Source of the DNA: Filimonas zeae
Lineage (GTDB): Bacteria > Bacteroidota > Bacteroidia > Chitinophagales > Chitinophagaceae
Length of the DNA stretch: 64,000 nucleotides
Reading direction: 5' to 3'
NCBI RefSeq assembly: GCF_014641615.1
Contig: NZ_BMIB01000003.1
Location: forward strand, 930,001-994,000
The notes below the pieces were generated by a model. The model was not told the origin of the DNA. It saw only the letters and a list, made by a program, of their open reading frames with translations, and ran no database searches. Below, piece after piece: positions 36,290 to 44,717 of the stretch. Positions within the stretch are counted from its first letter, which is position 1, and the number at the start of each line of letters is the position of its first letter. Both the position numbers and the translations under genes were made by a program.

Positions 36290-38008
36290 ATGAGCAGCAG
36301 ATTTAGAAGCCAGGACTGGTTTGGACGCAAAGACAAAGACGGTATCATTTACCGCAGCTGGATGAAGAACCAGGGCATGCCTACCGATATGTTTGATGGC
36401 AGGCCCGTAATAGGTATATGCAACACGTTCAGTGAGCTTACCCCGTGTAATGCCCACTTCCGCGACCATGCCGAAGCCGTGAAGAAAGGCGTGCTGGAAG
36501 CAGGCGGCTTTCCCGTAGAGTTTCCTATCATGAGCCTGGGCGAAACCCTCCTGAAACCCACGGCCATGCTGTTCCGCAACCTGGCCAGTATGGATGCGGA
36601 GGAAAGCATACGCGGCAACCCCATAGATGGTGTGGTACTGCTGACCGGCTGCGATAAAACCACACCTTCTACCGTAATGGGCGCTGCCAGCGTGGGCCTG
36701 CCTACCATAGTAGTACCCGGCGGCCCCATGTTAAACGGCCGTTACAAAGGCCAGCTGATAGGCAGCGGTACGCATGTATGGAAGTTTGATGAGGACATGA
36801 AAACCGGCGCCATGACGCAGGAGGACTGTGAATATGCCGAAAGTTGTATGAGCCGCAGTATAGGGCATTGTATGACGATGGGCACCGCCAGCACCATGGC
36901 CTGTATGGTAGAAGCACTGGGCTTAACACTCAGTGGCGCTGCCGCCATACCCGCAGCCGACAGCCGCAAAAAAGTAATGGCGCAGCTGAGCGGCAGGCGC
37001 ATTGTGCAAATGGTGAAGGATAACCTTACCATTGACAAAATACTCACCCGCGAGGCGTTTGAAAATGCTATTATGGTCAACTCCGCCGTAGGCGGCTCTT
37101 CCAACTTTGTAATACACCTGATGGCTATTGCCGGACGTATAGGGGTTGATCTGCATCTGGACGACTTTGATACCCTGGGCAGCAAAATACCCCTGCTGCT
37201 GAACCTGATGCCTTCCGGTCAGTTTTTAATGGAAGACTTCTTTTACGCAGGCGGCCTGCCCGTAATACTCAACGAACTGAAGGATCTGCTGCACAAAAAC
37301 GTCATCACCGTAACCGGTAAAAATCACCACGATAATGTCAAAGGCTCCTGCGAGTGTCACGATGCAGGTGTTATCTCCTCCATAAAGGAGCCCCTGAAGC
37401 CAGAAGCCGGCATTGTAGTGGTAAAAGGCAACCTGGCGCAGAACGGCGCCGTTATCAAACCCAGCGCCGCCACCCCTGCCCTTATGCAACATACCGGCCG
37501 CGCCGTAGTATTTGAAAGCATTGAAGATTATCACGCCCGCATTGACGATCCTAACCTGGATATAGATGAAACCTGCGTGATGGTATTAAAATACGTAGGC
37601 CCCGTAGGCTACCCCGGCATGCCCGAAGTAGGCAATATGGCCCTGCCCAAAAAGATACTGGAAAAAGGCATCCGCGATATGGTACGTATATCCGATGGCA
37701 GAATGAGCGGCACCGCCTATGGCACCGCTGTACTGCATGTATCGCCCGAAAGTGCCATTGGCGGCAACCTGGCGCTGGTACAAAACGGCGATATGATAGA
37801 GCTGAACGTAGCCAAAAGATTACTGCACCTGCATGTGAGCGAGGAAGAGCTGGAACAGCGAAGGCAGGCATGGGCAGCGCCCCCACCGGCCGCCAGCAGA
37901 GGTTACGTAAGCCTGTACATACAGCACGTAATGGGCGCCGATAAAGGGGCCGATCTCGATTTTCTGCAGGGCAGCTCCGGATCGGAAGTCACCCGCGATT
38001 CACATTAA
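36290..38008 (+). CDS. IlvD/Edd-family sugar-acid (pentonate) dehydratase, 572 aa
   Basis: This is an iron-sulfur dehydratase that turns an aldonate into its 2-keto-3-deoxy form. Cluster-binding cysteines are C53 (ELTPCNAHF), C121 (LTGCDKTTPS) and C194 (GHCMTMGTAS). The spacings of 68 and 73 residues equal those I recall for L-arabinonate dehydratase (C59, C127, C200). The length, just over 570 residues, suits the sugar-acid branch rather than IlvD proper, and the neighbours are not branched-chain genes. D-xylonate or L-arabinonate is the likeliest substrate. Confidence 0.92.
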   Translation: MSSRFRSQDWFGRKDKDGIIYRSWMKNQGMPTDMFDGRPVIGICNTFSELTPCNAHFRDHAEAVKKGVLEAGGFPVEFPIMSLGETLLKPTAMLFRNLASMDAEESIRGNPIDGVVLLTGCDKTTPSTVMGAASVGLPTIVVPGGPMLNGRYKGQLIGSGTHVWKFDEDMKTGAMTQEDCEYAESCMSRSIGHCMTMGTASTMACMVEALGLTLSGAAAIPAADSRKKVMAQLSGRRIVQMVKDNLTIDKILTREAFENAIMVNSAVGGSSNFVIHLMAIAGRIGVDLHLDDFDTLGSKIPLLLNLMPSGQFLMEDFFYAGGLPVILNELKDLLHKNVITVTGKNHHDNVKGSCECHDAGVISSIKEPLKPEAGIVVVKGNLAQNGAVIKPSAATPALMQHTGRAVVFESIEDYHARIDDPNLDIDETCVMVLKYVGPVGYPGMPEVGNMALPKKILEKGIRDMVRISDGRMSGTAYGTAVLHVSPESAIGGNLALVQNGDMIELNVAKRLLHLHVSEEELEQRRQAWAAPPPAASRGYVSLYIQHVMGADKGADLDFLQGSSGSEVTRDSH

Positions 38009-38042
38009 CAATAACTGCTCACACCAAACACACGATTGCAAT

Positions 38043-38879
38043 ATGAAGGTTTACAAAACACAATCCGGCGCACTGCTGGAAGCCGAAGGAAAAACATATA
38101 CCCTGCCCGTTACCGATTGGGAAGCTTTTATTAACAACGATCAATTATACCACACCCTTACCCAGCTCATCACCAGCGGCCAGGCCACTGCAGCACCCGC
38201 CATACCCGCTAACGAACTGCTGCCCCCCATAGGCCCCCGGCAGGAACTATGGGCCTGCGGCGTTACCTACTGGCGCAGCAAAGTAGGCCGCCAGGAAGAA
38301 AGCAAGGCCAGCGGTGGCGGCGACTTTTACGAAAAGGTGTACCATGCCGAACGACCCGAAGTGTTTTTTAAAAGCACTCCCGCCCGTGTAAGCGGCCCCG
38401 GCCAGCCCGTACGCATACGTAAGGATAGTACCTGGGATGTACCCGAACCGGAGCTTACGCTGGTAGTAACCAGCAACGGCAAAATCATCGGCTACACCAT
38501 TGGCAACGATATGAGCAGCCGCAGCATAGAAGGCGAAAACCCGCTGTACCTGCCCCAGGCCAAAACCTACGATGGTTGTGCCGCCCTGGGCCCCTGTATA
38601 TACGTTACCAACCAGCCCCTGCCTGCGCAGGCACTCATACGCCTTACCATAGCCCGCAACGGCCAACCCGCTTTTACCGGCGATGTGGAACTGGCGCAGA
38701 TGAAACGCACCCCCGAAGAACTGGTAAGCTTTGTATACCGGGAAAGCAGCTTCCCCCACGGATGTCTTATTATGACCGGCACCGGCATTGTACCCGGCAA
38801 CGATTTTACGCTGCAAAGCGGCGATGAAATAAGCATTGCCATAGATGGCATAGGAACGCTTACCAACACTGTAGCATAA
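38043..38879 (+). CDS. FAH-family protein, probable 2-keto-3-deoxypentonate dehydratase, 278 aa
   Basis: This is a fumarylacetoacetate hydrolase-fold enzyme with the metal site visible as VPEPELTLVV (acidic ligands) and GNDMSSRSIEGENPLYLPQAKTYD. The motif LWACGVTYWRS is shared with the XylX-type dehydratases that remove water from 2-keto-3-deoxypentonate to give 2-oxoglutarate semialdehyde. Its position between a pentonate dehydratase and the semialdehyde dehydrogenase supports that role. A lyase or hydrolase activity is possible, since the fold is used for several reactions. The start context is ACGATTGCAATATGAA. Confidence 0.85.
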   Translation: MKVYKTQSGALLEAEGKTYTLPVTDWEAFINNDQLYHTLTQLITSGQATAAPAIPANELLPPIGPRQELWACGVTYWRSKVGRQEESKASGGGDFYEKVYHAERPEVFFKSTPARVSGPGQPVRIRKDSTWDVPEPELTLVVTSNGKIIGYTIGNDMSSRSIEGENPLYLPQAKTYDGCAALGPCIYVTNQPLPAQALIRLTIARNGQPAFTGDVELAQMKRTPEELVSFVYRESSFPHGCLIMTGTGIVPGNDFTLQSGDEISIAIDGIGTLTNTVA

Positions 38880-38894
38880 CCCAAACACCGCAAT

Positions 38895-40205
38895 ATGGAA
38901 TGGCTTGTTATACTGGGTGCAGTAGCCCTGCAGGTATACCTTACCTGGAAAAAGCTCGGCCCCTTTTTATCATTGCTCATAGTGGCCCTGCTTTCCGGCC
39001 TGTGCCTGGGCATGCACCCGGAGCAACTGATCCGCTCCGTAGAACGCGGCGTAGGCAACACCCTCAGCGGCCTGGCCCTGGTTATTTGCCTGGGCGCCGC
39101 CCTGGGTAAAATACTGGAAGCAGGCGGCGCCGTAACCCGCATTACCACCACCCTTATCGGTGCTTTTGGCAAGCGTAATATACAGTGGGTGCTGTTGCTC
39201 ACCGGCTTTCTCATTGGCATACCCTTGTATTACAACGCCGGGTTTATGATACTGGTACCCCTGGTGTTTTCCGTAGCCTACCGCGCCAGGTTGCCGCTGC
39301 TGTATGTGGCTATGCCTATGGCCGCCGCCCTCTCCACCACGCATTGCTTTTTACCGCCCCACCCCAGCCCGGTGTTTCTGGTAAACGCCTTTCATGCAAA
39401 CATGGGTAAAACGCTGGTGTATGGGTTAGTTATTACGCTGCCGGTGGTGGTAGTTGCAGGGCCATTACTCGGCCGTTTACTGAAGAACATACCCGTAAAA
39501 ACAGAGTCTGTTTTTTTAACGAAGGATGACCCGCAACAGCCACTGCCGGGTGTTCTACCCAGCTTTTTGATTGGGTTATTGCCTGTAGGGTTGATTACCG
39601 CCAAATTACTGGCAGATCACCTGCTGGATGATCATCTTTTAAGGCGGGTATTAGACTTTACCGGTGATGCTACCATTGCCTTACTGATATCTGTGCTGCT
39701 GGCTATTGCCTACTTTGGCAATGCCGCTAAACAGCCTTTGGCTGCTACTGTTAAATGGGTGAATGAGGCTATTGGGGGAATTGCTGTAATACTGTTTATT
39801 ATCTGCGCGGGTGGCGTGTTTAAGCAGGTATTACAGGATAGTGGTACGGATAAGCATATCGCGGCGCTGTGTGCCAGATGGGAAATGCCGCCGCTGTTGT
39901 TTGGATGGTTAATTACCGCGATACTGCGGGTGGCTATTGGTTCTGCTACCGTGGCAGGGATTACTGCGGCGGGTGTGGTGGCTCCGTTGGTATTTTCCGG
40001 GGTGGCTTCCCCGGAGCTGATGGTGCTGGCCGTGGGTACGGGTAGCGTGTTTGGCTCGCATGTGAATGATTCGGGGTTTTGGATGTTCAAGGAGTTTTTT
40101 AATTTGACTTTGAAGCAGACTTTTTTGTCGTGGACGGTGATGGAAACGATGATTTCGGTGTTGGGGTTGGTTGGGGTGTTGGTGTTGGAGTTGGTGGTGG
40201 GGTAA
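38895..40205 (+). CDS. GntP-family gluconate/sugar-acid permease, 436 aa
   Basis: This is an inner-membrane proton symporter of the GntP family with about 12 hydrophobic segments. Family features include GGAVTRITTTLIGAFGKRN, IPLYYNAGFMILVPL, HCFLPPHPSPV and, near the end, GSVFGSHVNDSGFWMFKEFF. It is 15 nt after the FAH gene and would supply the operon with pentonate or gluconate. From about 39.5 kb the base use shifts, and the last 80 nt are almost free of C, with many G runs; the next island starts right after the stop. Confidence 0.92.
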   Translation: MEWLVILGAVALQVYLTWKKLGPFLSLLIVALLSGLCLGMHPEQLIRSVERGVGNTLSGLALVICLGAALGKILEAGGAVTRITTTLIGAFGKRNIQWVLLLTGFLIGIPLYYNAGFMILVPLVFSVAYRARLPLLYVAMPMAAALSTTHCFLPPHPSPVFLVNAFHANMGKTLVYGLVITLPVVVVAGPLLGRLLKNIPVKTESVFLTKDDPQQPLPGVLPSFLIGLLPVGLITAKLLADHLLDDHLLRRVLDFTGDATIALLISVLLAIAYFGNAAKQPLAATVKWVNEAIGGIAVILFIICAGGVFKQVLQDSGTDKHIAALCARWEMPPLLFGWLITAILRVAIGSATVAGITAAGVVAPLVFSGVASPELMVLAVGTGSVFGSHVNDSGFWMFKEFFNLTLKQTFLSWTVMETMISVLGLVGVLVLELVVG

Positions 40206-40469
40206 GTGGAACCAAGCTCAAATTTGTAAAGCACTTATTCATCTAAGCTATAACAATACCTCTATTAGATTACAAAACACTATGTGTAAATACCAGCTCG
40301 CGACACTGAATCAATATGTTATTATTAAGTTTCATATAGCATATTTACTGTCATTTAAATATTTTTTGTTCGATCCATTTTTTTGGGTATTTTAATTTTT
40401 AAACATCTTGATCGCGGAATAATTGCTCAAAAAATTCAAGGTATTTAAAAAGAAAATCCTGCCCTAAAT
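40206..40469 (+). promoter_or_regulatory. AT-rich leader of the island, with candidate promoter
   Basis: This 264-nt gap is very AT-rich and marks the left edge of the island. TATTTTTTG at 40360-40368 resembles a TAnnTTTG element with one extra base. The same nonamer occurs at 46415-46423 before the last gene of the island. No attachment site, tRNA or integrase remnant is seen. Confidence 0.35.
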
Positions 40470-42434
40470 ATGAACCCGAAAAGTGATATAACACTTGTTG
40501 AACTTGCCGATAAGGAAAAGATGACTGTTCGTGCTGTAAACATCTGTTTAGATTTAGGCTTGGATAGTCTTCATAAAATTTTAAAATTTTATCAAGAAGG
40601 TGGTGAATTCACCAAGACGCGTAAATGCGGGATACGAACAGAGAATGAATTAATTAACATCTGTCACAAGCATCTCAATTATTCAACTAATGAAAATATC
40701 TCAGCCGAATTAGTAACAAAAGATTCAAGAATTGAAATTATTGCAGGATTTAATCCTTTCAAAAAGGCCTCATTAAATAGGCACGTTGGATATCTTTTCT
40801 CTAAGCTTTCTGTTAGGGCTAGAAACGGGATAATTAATTTTTTTGATGGAAATCTAATAATAAGTGATCTGATTCAGTCAATATTTTCACCAGTATTTAA
40901 TTTTAATCACATAAGAAACATAGGCGAGAAATCAACTGGGGAGTTAATCCGTTTTAGGGATCATGTTTCCGATTTCATAACTACTTTACAAACTCTAGAC
41001 AATAGTCAATTAAGCAAAGAGTATACAAAACTTGTGGTTAAAACAAGTTTTGAAAATATTCCTAGCGAAATCGACACCGCGATCGAGTCCGTCTTTGATT
41101 CTGATAACAAGATTCTTTTATTTAAGCTAATAGATTTGCTTATAAAGTTGGGACTGCTGTTGAAAAATAACGAAAAAGAAATCTTTTATCATCTATATAC
41201 AAATAGAAAACAAAGAAGCCTTGAAGATGTGGCGAAAGAATTAAATATAACAAAAGAAAGGGCAAGACAAATTAAAGTCTCATTTGAAGAATTGATGACA
41301 TCTTATTTCGATTTTATACTGAATATAAGAGTCGAAGATTTATTTAGCTATAAGATCGACTCTGAACTGAAATTTATATTGCTGAATAAAGAAGACTTTG
41401 ATCGTGTTAATGAAACTGAACAGGTAGATTTTACAATATATTTTTACTCCTTCATATTTTCACTTCTTTTTGAGCGTACACATATATTATTCGGAGATAA
41501 AGATGTTCTTTCCACAAAAAACAAGTTGTCAAATGAAAAAAGACTGCAATGTCCGCTATTAATTTCAAAAGAGACTTTTGAATCTTTTGATTTTCTAAAT
41601 TTCGTAAACTCAGTAAATGAACTTAAAAATGGACGGCTAACAGAGGATTGTTGTCTTTATTTCTTAGGTTATATATCCCAGTTTGTAAAGGGAATAGCTG
41701 AAGTAAATTTGCAAGATCTATCAGTAATTTGTGAATCCATTCTATTTAACGAATTTAACCTAGCTGTCGACACAGACGGGTATTTGATCTTAGAATCAAA
41801 TAGAAAAAAGACGCCCTCTCACTACATTGTGGAGATACTGGAAGATCTCAATCAAATGACCAAGGTCGAGGTTATCACCAACGAAATCAATGCAAAATAT
41901 CCTTATTTGCAATTTAGCGAGCAGAGTATTAGAAGCTCACTTCAAAAAGAAAAATCTCTATTCATTTATATCGGCAGAAGCAGCACTTATGGACTGAAAA
42001 AATGGGAAAATGAACGCGAAGATTTGAGAGGCGGTACAATACGCGATTTAGTTGAGAACTATTTGCAAGGGGAAGATGAACCGAAGCATATTTCTGAGAT
42101 AGCAGAGTTTGTTTGCAAATACAGAGACACGAGCGAATATAACGTAAAGTCTAATCTTGATCTAGAAGGAAACATTCGATTTAAGTTCTTTCCTGGTGAG
42201 TTTGTAGGATTAAAGAATAAGGAATATCAAGACGTAGAAAAATACAAAAGAGTGGCGGGTTCACATTTCAGAAACTCGGTACTAAAAAACATGGACGGAT
42301 TAGATATTGAAAGAGTAGTAGATTTTTTTGTTCAGAAGTTTAATTATCATCCTAAATCCGTAAAAGCCTTGTTTGAAAAAAAAGTCACCCAAGGAGATAT
42401 TGTTATTACTTCTGACAATAAATTAAAAATATGA
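40470..42434 (+). CDS. DNA-binding protein of RNA-polymerase-like modules (alpha-CTD-like, sigma-4-like, HARE-HTH-like), 654 aa
   Basis: I recognise domains, not a named family. Residues 1-70 resemble the RNA polymerase alpha C-terminal domain (TVRAVNICLDLGLDSLHKIL, then RKCGIRTENELINI), a helix-hairpin-helix fold. A second copy-like stretch lies at about 140-175 (FNHIRNIGEKSTGELI). Residues 235-285 hold a sigma region 4-like HTH (SLEDVAKELNITKERARQIK). Residues 448-512 and perhaps 520-585 resemble HARE-HTH winged helices (HYIVEILEDLNQMTKVEVI). No catalytic motif is visible. It is the first gene of the AT-rich operon; its stop overlaps the next start (ATGA). It is probably the DNA-recognition or regulatory part of the system. 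Confidence 0.7.
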   Translation: MNPKSDITLVELADKEKMTVRAVNICLDLGLDSLHKILKFYQEGGEFTKTRKCGIRTENELINICHKHLNYSTNENISAELVTKDSRIEIIAGFNPFKKASLNRHVGYLFSKLSVRARNGIINFFDGNLIISDLIQSIFSPVFNFNHIRNIGEKSTGELIRFRDHVSDFITTLQTLDNSQLSKEYTKLVVKTSFENIPSEIDTAIESVFDSDNKILLFKLIDLLIKLGLLLKNNEKEIFYHLYTNRKQRSLEDVAKELNITKERARQIKVSFEELMTSYFDFILNIRVEDLFSYKIDSELKFILLNKEDFDRVNETEQVDFTIYFYSFIFSLLFERTHILFGDKDVLSTKNKLSNEKRLQCPLLISKETFESFDFLNFVNSVNELKNGRLTEDCCLYFLGYISQFVKGIAEVNLQDLSVICESILFNEFNLAVDTDGYLILESNRKKTPSHYIVEILEDLNQMTKVEVITNEINAKYPYLQFSEQSIRSSLQKEKSLFIYIGRSSTYGLKKWENEREDLRGGTIRDLVENYLQGEDEPKHISEIAEFVCKYRDTSEYNVKSNLDLEGNIRFKFFPGEFVGLKNKEYQDVEKYKRVAGSHFRNSVLKNMDGLDIERVVDFFVQKFNYHPKSVKALFEKKVTQGDIVITSDNKLKI

Positions 42435-42628
42435 GCCACATTAAGACCATTCGGAAACAATATGCAGATGAGTTGGAAAAACATTGTATTGAGAATAAAG
42501 TAAGTTTTATGTCAATACAGAAGCTGCTTGAAGCAGAAAAAACAAAAAAGCTATTAAAAAGAAACGCCTTGGTTCAACACAATATTGATAAAGAGATAGA
42601 CAATGCTATAGAGAATGAAAATAAATAA
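42431..42628 (+). CDS. Small charged protein of the DndD-like operon, 65 aa
   Basis: This is a small, highly charged, helical-looking protein with no membrane segment and many Lys and Glu residues. Coding is supported by position: its ATG overlaps the preceding stop by 4 nt, and its last 14 nt overlap the DndD-like gene. Small proteins of this size accompany some DNA-modification-type ABC ATPase systems, and it may be an adaptor of the ATPase; that is inference. Confidence 0.7.
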   Translation: MSHIKTIRKQYADELEKHCIENKVSFMSIQKLLEAEKTKKLLKRNALVQHNIDKEIDNAIENENK

Positions 42629-44717
42629 AATTATATTAACTAATTTTCGCCAATATTACGGTGAGAATTGTATTGATGTTTGCCCTGAAAATGAGAGGAA
42701 TATCGTGTTAATAGGCGGAAAAAATGGTTACGGAAAAACCAATTTTCTTCTTTCGCTAGTTTGGTGTTTGTTTGGAGAAGACATTGCCAAAATTGATGAA
42801 AATTTTAAACATGAAATTCAAAAAGAAGGTAATTATGCTAAATTCTTAAAAAATTCATTGAACTGGGATGCAAATAAAGAACGAATTAATAAGTTCTCAG
42901 TTCAAATTCATATGAGTGATATAGAGCTTCCAGAAATCGAATCTACTCAATCAAATTCTAATTACAAACTTATTGTAAAAAGGGAGTTTGATATAAATAC
43001 AACTGCAGACGATTTTCATATTGAAATTGAAAACTTTGACAAGCAGTTATTTCACACCGCAGAGGATAAGATTCATTTTATTAACGACTACGTAATCCCA
43101 CTTGAGGCAGCAAAGTTCGTTTTTTTTGATGCAGAGAAAATTGCTAGCTGGGCAGAATTGTCAACTCGCGAAGAAGGAAATGTATTAAATGATGCTCTCG
43201 GAAAAATATTAGGACTTGACATATATGAGAGCCTAATTAGCGACCTAAATACATATACTGATACTTTGAGAAAGGATAGTGCAAATTCACAAGTAAGGCA
43301 ACAAATTATTACAACTGAAAAAGGTGTTGATTTAAATACTGAAAAGATTGACCAACTGGAAACAGATATTGTTTTTAAAGAAAATGAGATCTCAAAATTT
43401 AAAAGTGAAATTTCAAGCTACGAGAGTTTTTTAATTAAGAACATTAGTAAAAATACAAGCACATCAAGCTTGGATGAGCTTTATAAAAAAAAGGATGAGC
43501 TTTATAGAAAGCAGAAAGATTTGGAAGAGAAATTTAATGAACTGAGTGAGATTATTCCTTTTACTATTGCTGCTGGTAAACTTGAAGAAGTTATTGAACA
43601 TTTGAATAAACAGGATGAAGATTCAATTATCAAGGATAAAAACAGGGAGCTTATTGAGAAAAATAATGAATTAATCGAAAGGCTTTTCAATAATGCTCCC
43701 TTTCCTTACGATGGAGATATTTCATTTTCTAAGAAAATGTTTTATGCAGAAAAGGCCAAGAATATTGTAGAAGATATCTTTGGAGAATCTGACAAAACAG
43801 AGGAGGTGGAATTCGAACACGACTTTAGTAAATCAGAGAAAGATTTATTGTTTCACACCTATCATTATATAAGAAAACAATCAAAGGATGTAATTGCTCA
43901 GACGATAGATAGTTTTAATAGTATAAAAGAAGACATATATTCTACAGAAAAAACAATCAGAAACACAGAATCCAATCTTGAAGACGAGGAAGTAGTCGAA
44001 TATTCAACAAAAAAATCTGATGCAGAGCGAAAGCTCGAAAAGCTAGTAGAAGAAAAAGGTGCACTACAAAATCAAAGGGATAGTTTAAAAAGAGACAACG
44101 AAAAGCTTAATCAATCATTACAAGTTCTTTTAAAAAGAATAAGTGTATCCGAACAAAAAAAGAAAAAATTAGATAAAGCAAACTATTATATCAGAGCAAT
44201 TGAAAATTTTGTATCTGAACAAAAAAAGAAAAAATGTTCGTTGCTAGAGCAGTTAATTTTTGATGAAATGAAAAAGCTCATGCATAAACTTAATACGGGA
44301 AGTTATGGCAACTTTATAGCTGCTGTAAAAGCGGAGCCACTTCCCGGAAACGACGGCTTAAGAATAGTACTGTTCAATAAGGAAGGCGAAATCAGAACTA
44401 AGGAGTCCTTATCTCAAGGGGAGAAACAAATATACATATCAAGTCTTATCAAGGCGATTTTATCTCTTTCCATACAAGAATATCCTATATTCATTGACAC
44501 TCCCCTAGGAAGATTAGATGATGAGCATATCAAGCATACGTTGTTACATTACTATCCTCACTTAGCGAGTCAAGTGATCCTAATGGCGACAAATAACGAA
44601 ATTCCACCATCTCGCTATAAGCTAGTAAAGGAGAATGTCGCAAGGGCTTTTCTTCTTGAAAACATTAACAATAAAACTAGATTTAAACAAGGTTATTTTC
44701 AAAGCTATGAGAATTAA
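42615..44717 (+). CDS. DndD-like SMC/RecN-type ATPase, 700 aa
   Basis: This is an ABC-type ATPase with a long central coiled coil, resembling DndD of the DNA phosphorothioation system. It starts with the family-typical LTNFRQYYGE; Walker A is GGKNGYGKT (34-42). KFVFFDAEKIASWAEL (about 165-180) matches the FFFDGEKI motif of DndD. The coil spans about 230-560. The ABC signature is SLSQGEKQI (about 597-605) and Walker B is PIFIDTPLGRLDDEH (about 623-637). In Dnd systems this ATPase acts on DNA during sulfur insertion. Here the sulfurtransferase genes are absent, so it must do something else, perhaps DNA sensing or looping. It overlaps both neighbours. Confidence 0.88.
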   Translation: MKINKIILTNFRQYYGENCIDVCPENERNIVLIGGKNGYGKTNFLLSLVWCLFGEDIAKIDENFKHEIQKEGNYAKFLKNSLNWDANKERINKFSVQIHMSDIELPEIESTQSNSNYKLIVKREFDINTTADDFHIEIENFDKQLFHTAEDKIHFINDYVIPLEAAKFVFFDAEKIASWAELSTREEGNVLNDALGKILGLDIYESLISDLNTYTDTLRKDSANSQVRQQIITTEKGVDLNTEKIDQLETDIVFKENEISKFKSEISSYESFLIKNISKNTSTSSLDELYKKKDELYRKQKDLEEKFNELSEIIPFTIAAGKLEEVIEHLNKQDEDSIIKDKNRELIEKNNELIERLFNNAPFPYDGDISFSKKMFYAEKAKNIVEDIFGESDKTEEVEFEHDFSKSEKDLLFHTYHYIRKQSKDVIAQTIDSFNSIKEDIYSTEKTIRNTESNLEDEEVVEYSTKKSDAERKLEKLVEEKGALQNQRDSLKRDNEKLNQSLQVLLKRISVSEQKKKKLDKANYYIRAIENFVSEQKKKKCSLLEQLIFDEMKKLMHKLNTGSYGNFIAAVKAEPLPGNDGLRIVLFNKEGEIRTKESLSQGEKQIYISSLIKAILSLSIQEYPIFIDTPLGRLDDEHIKHTLLHYYPHLASQVILMATNNEIPPSRYKLVKENVARAFLLENINNKTRFKQGYFQSYEN

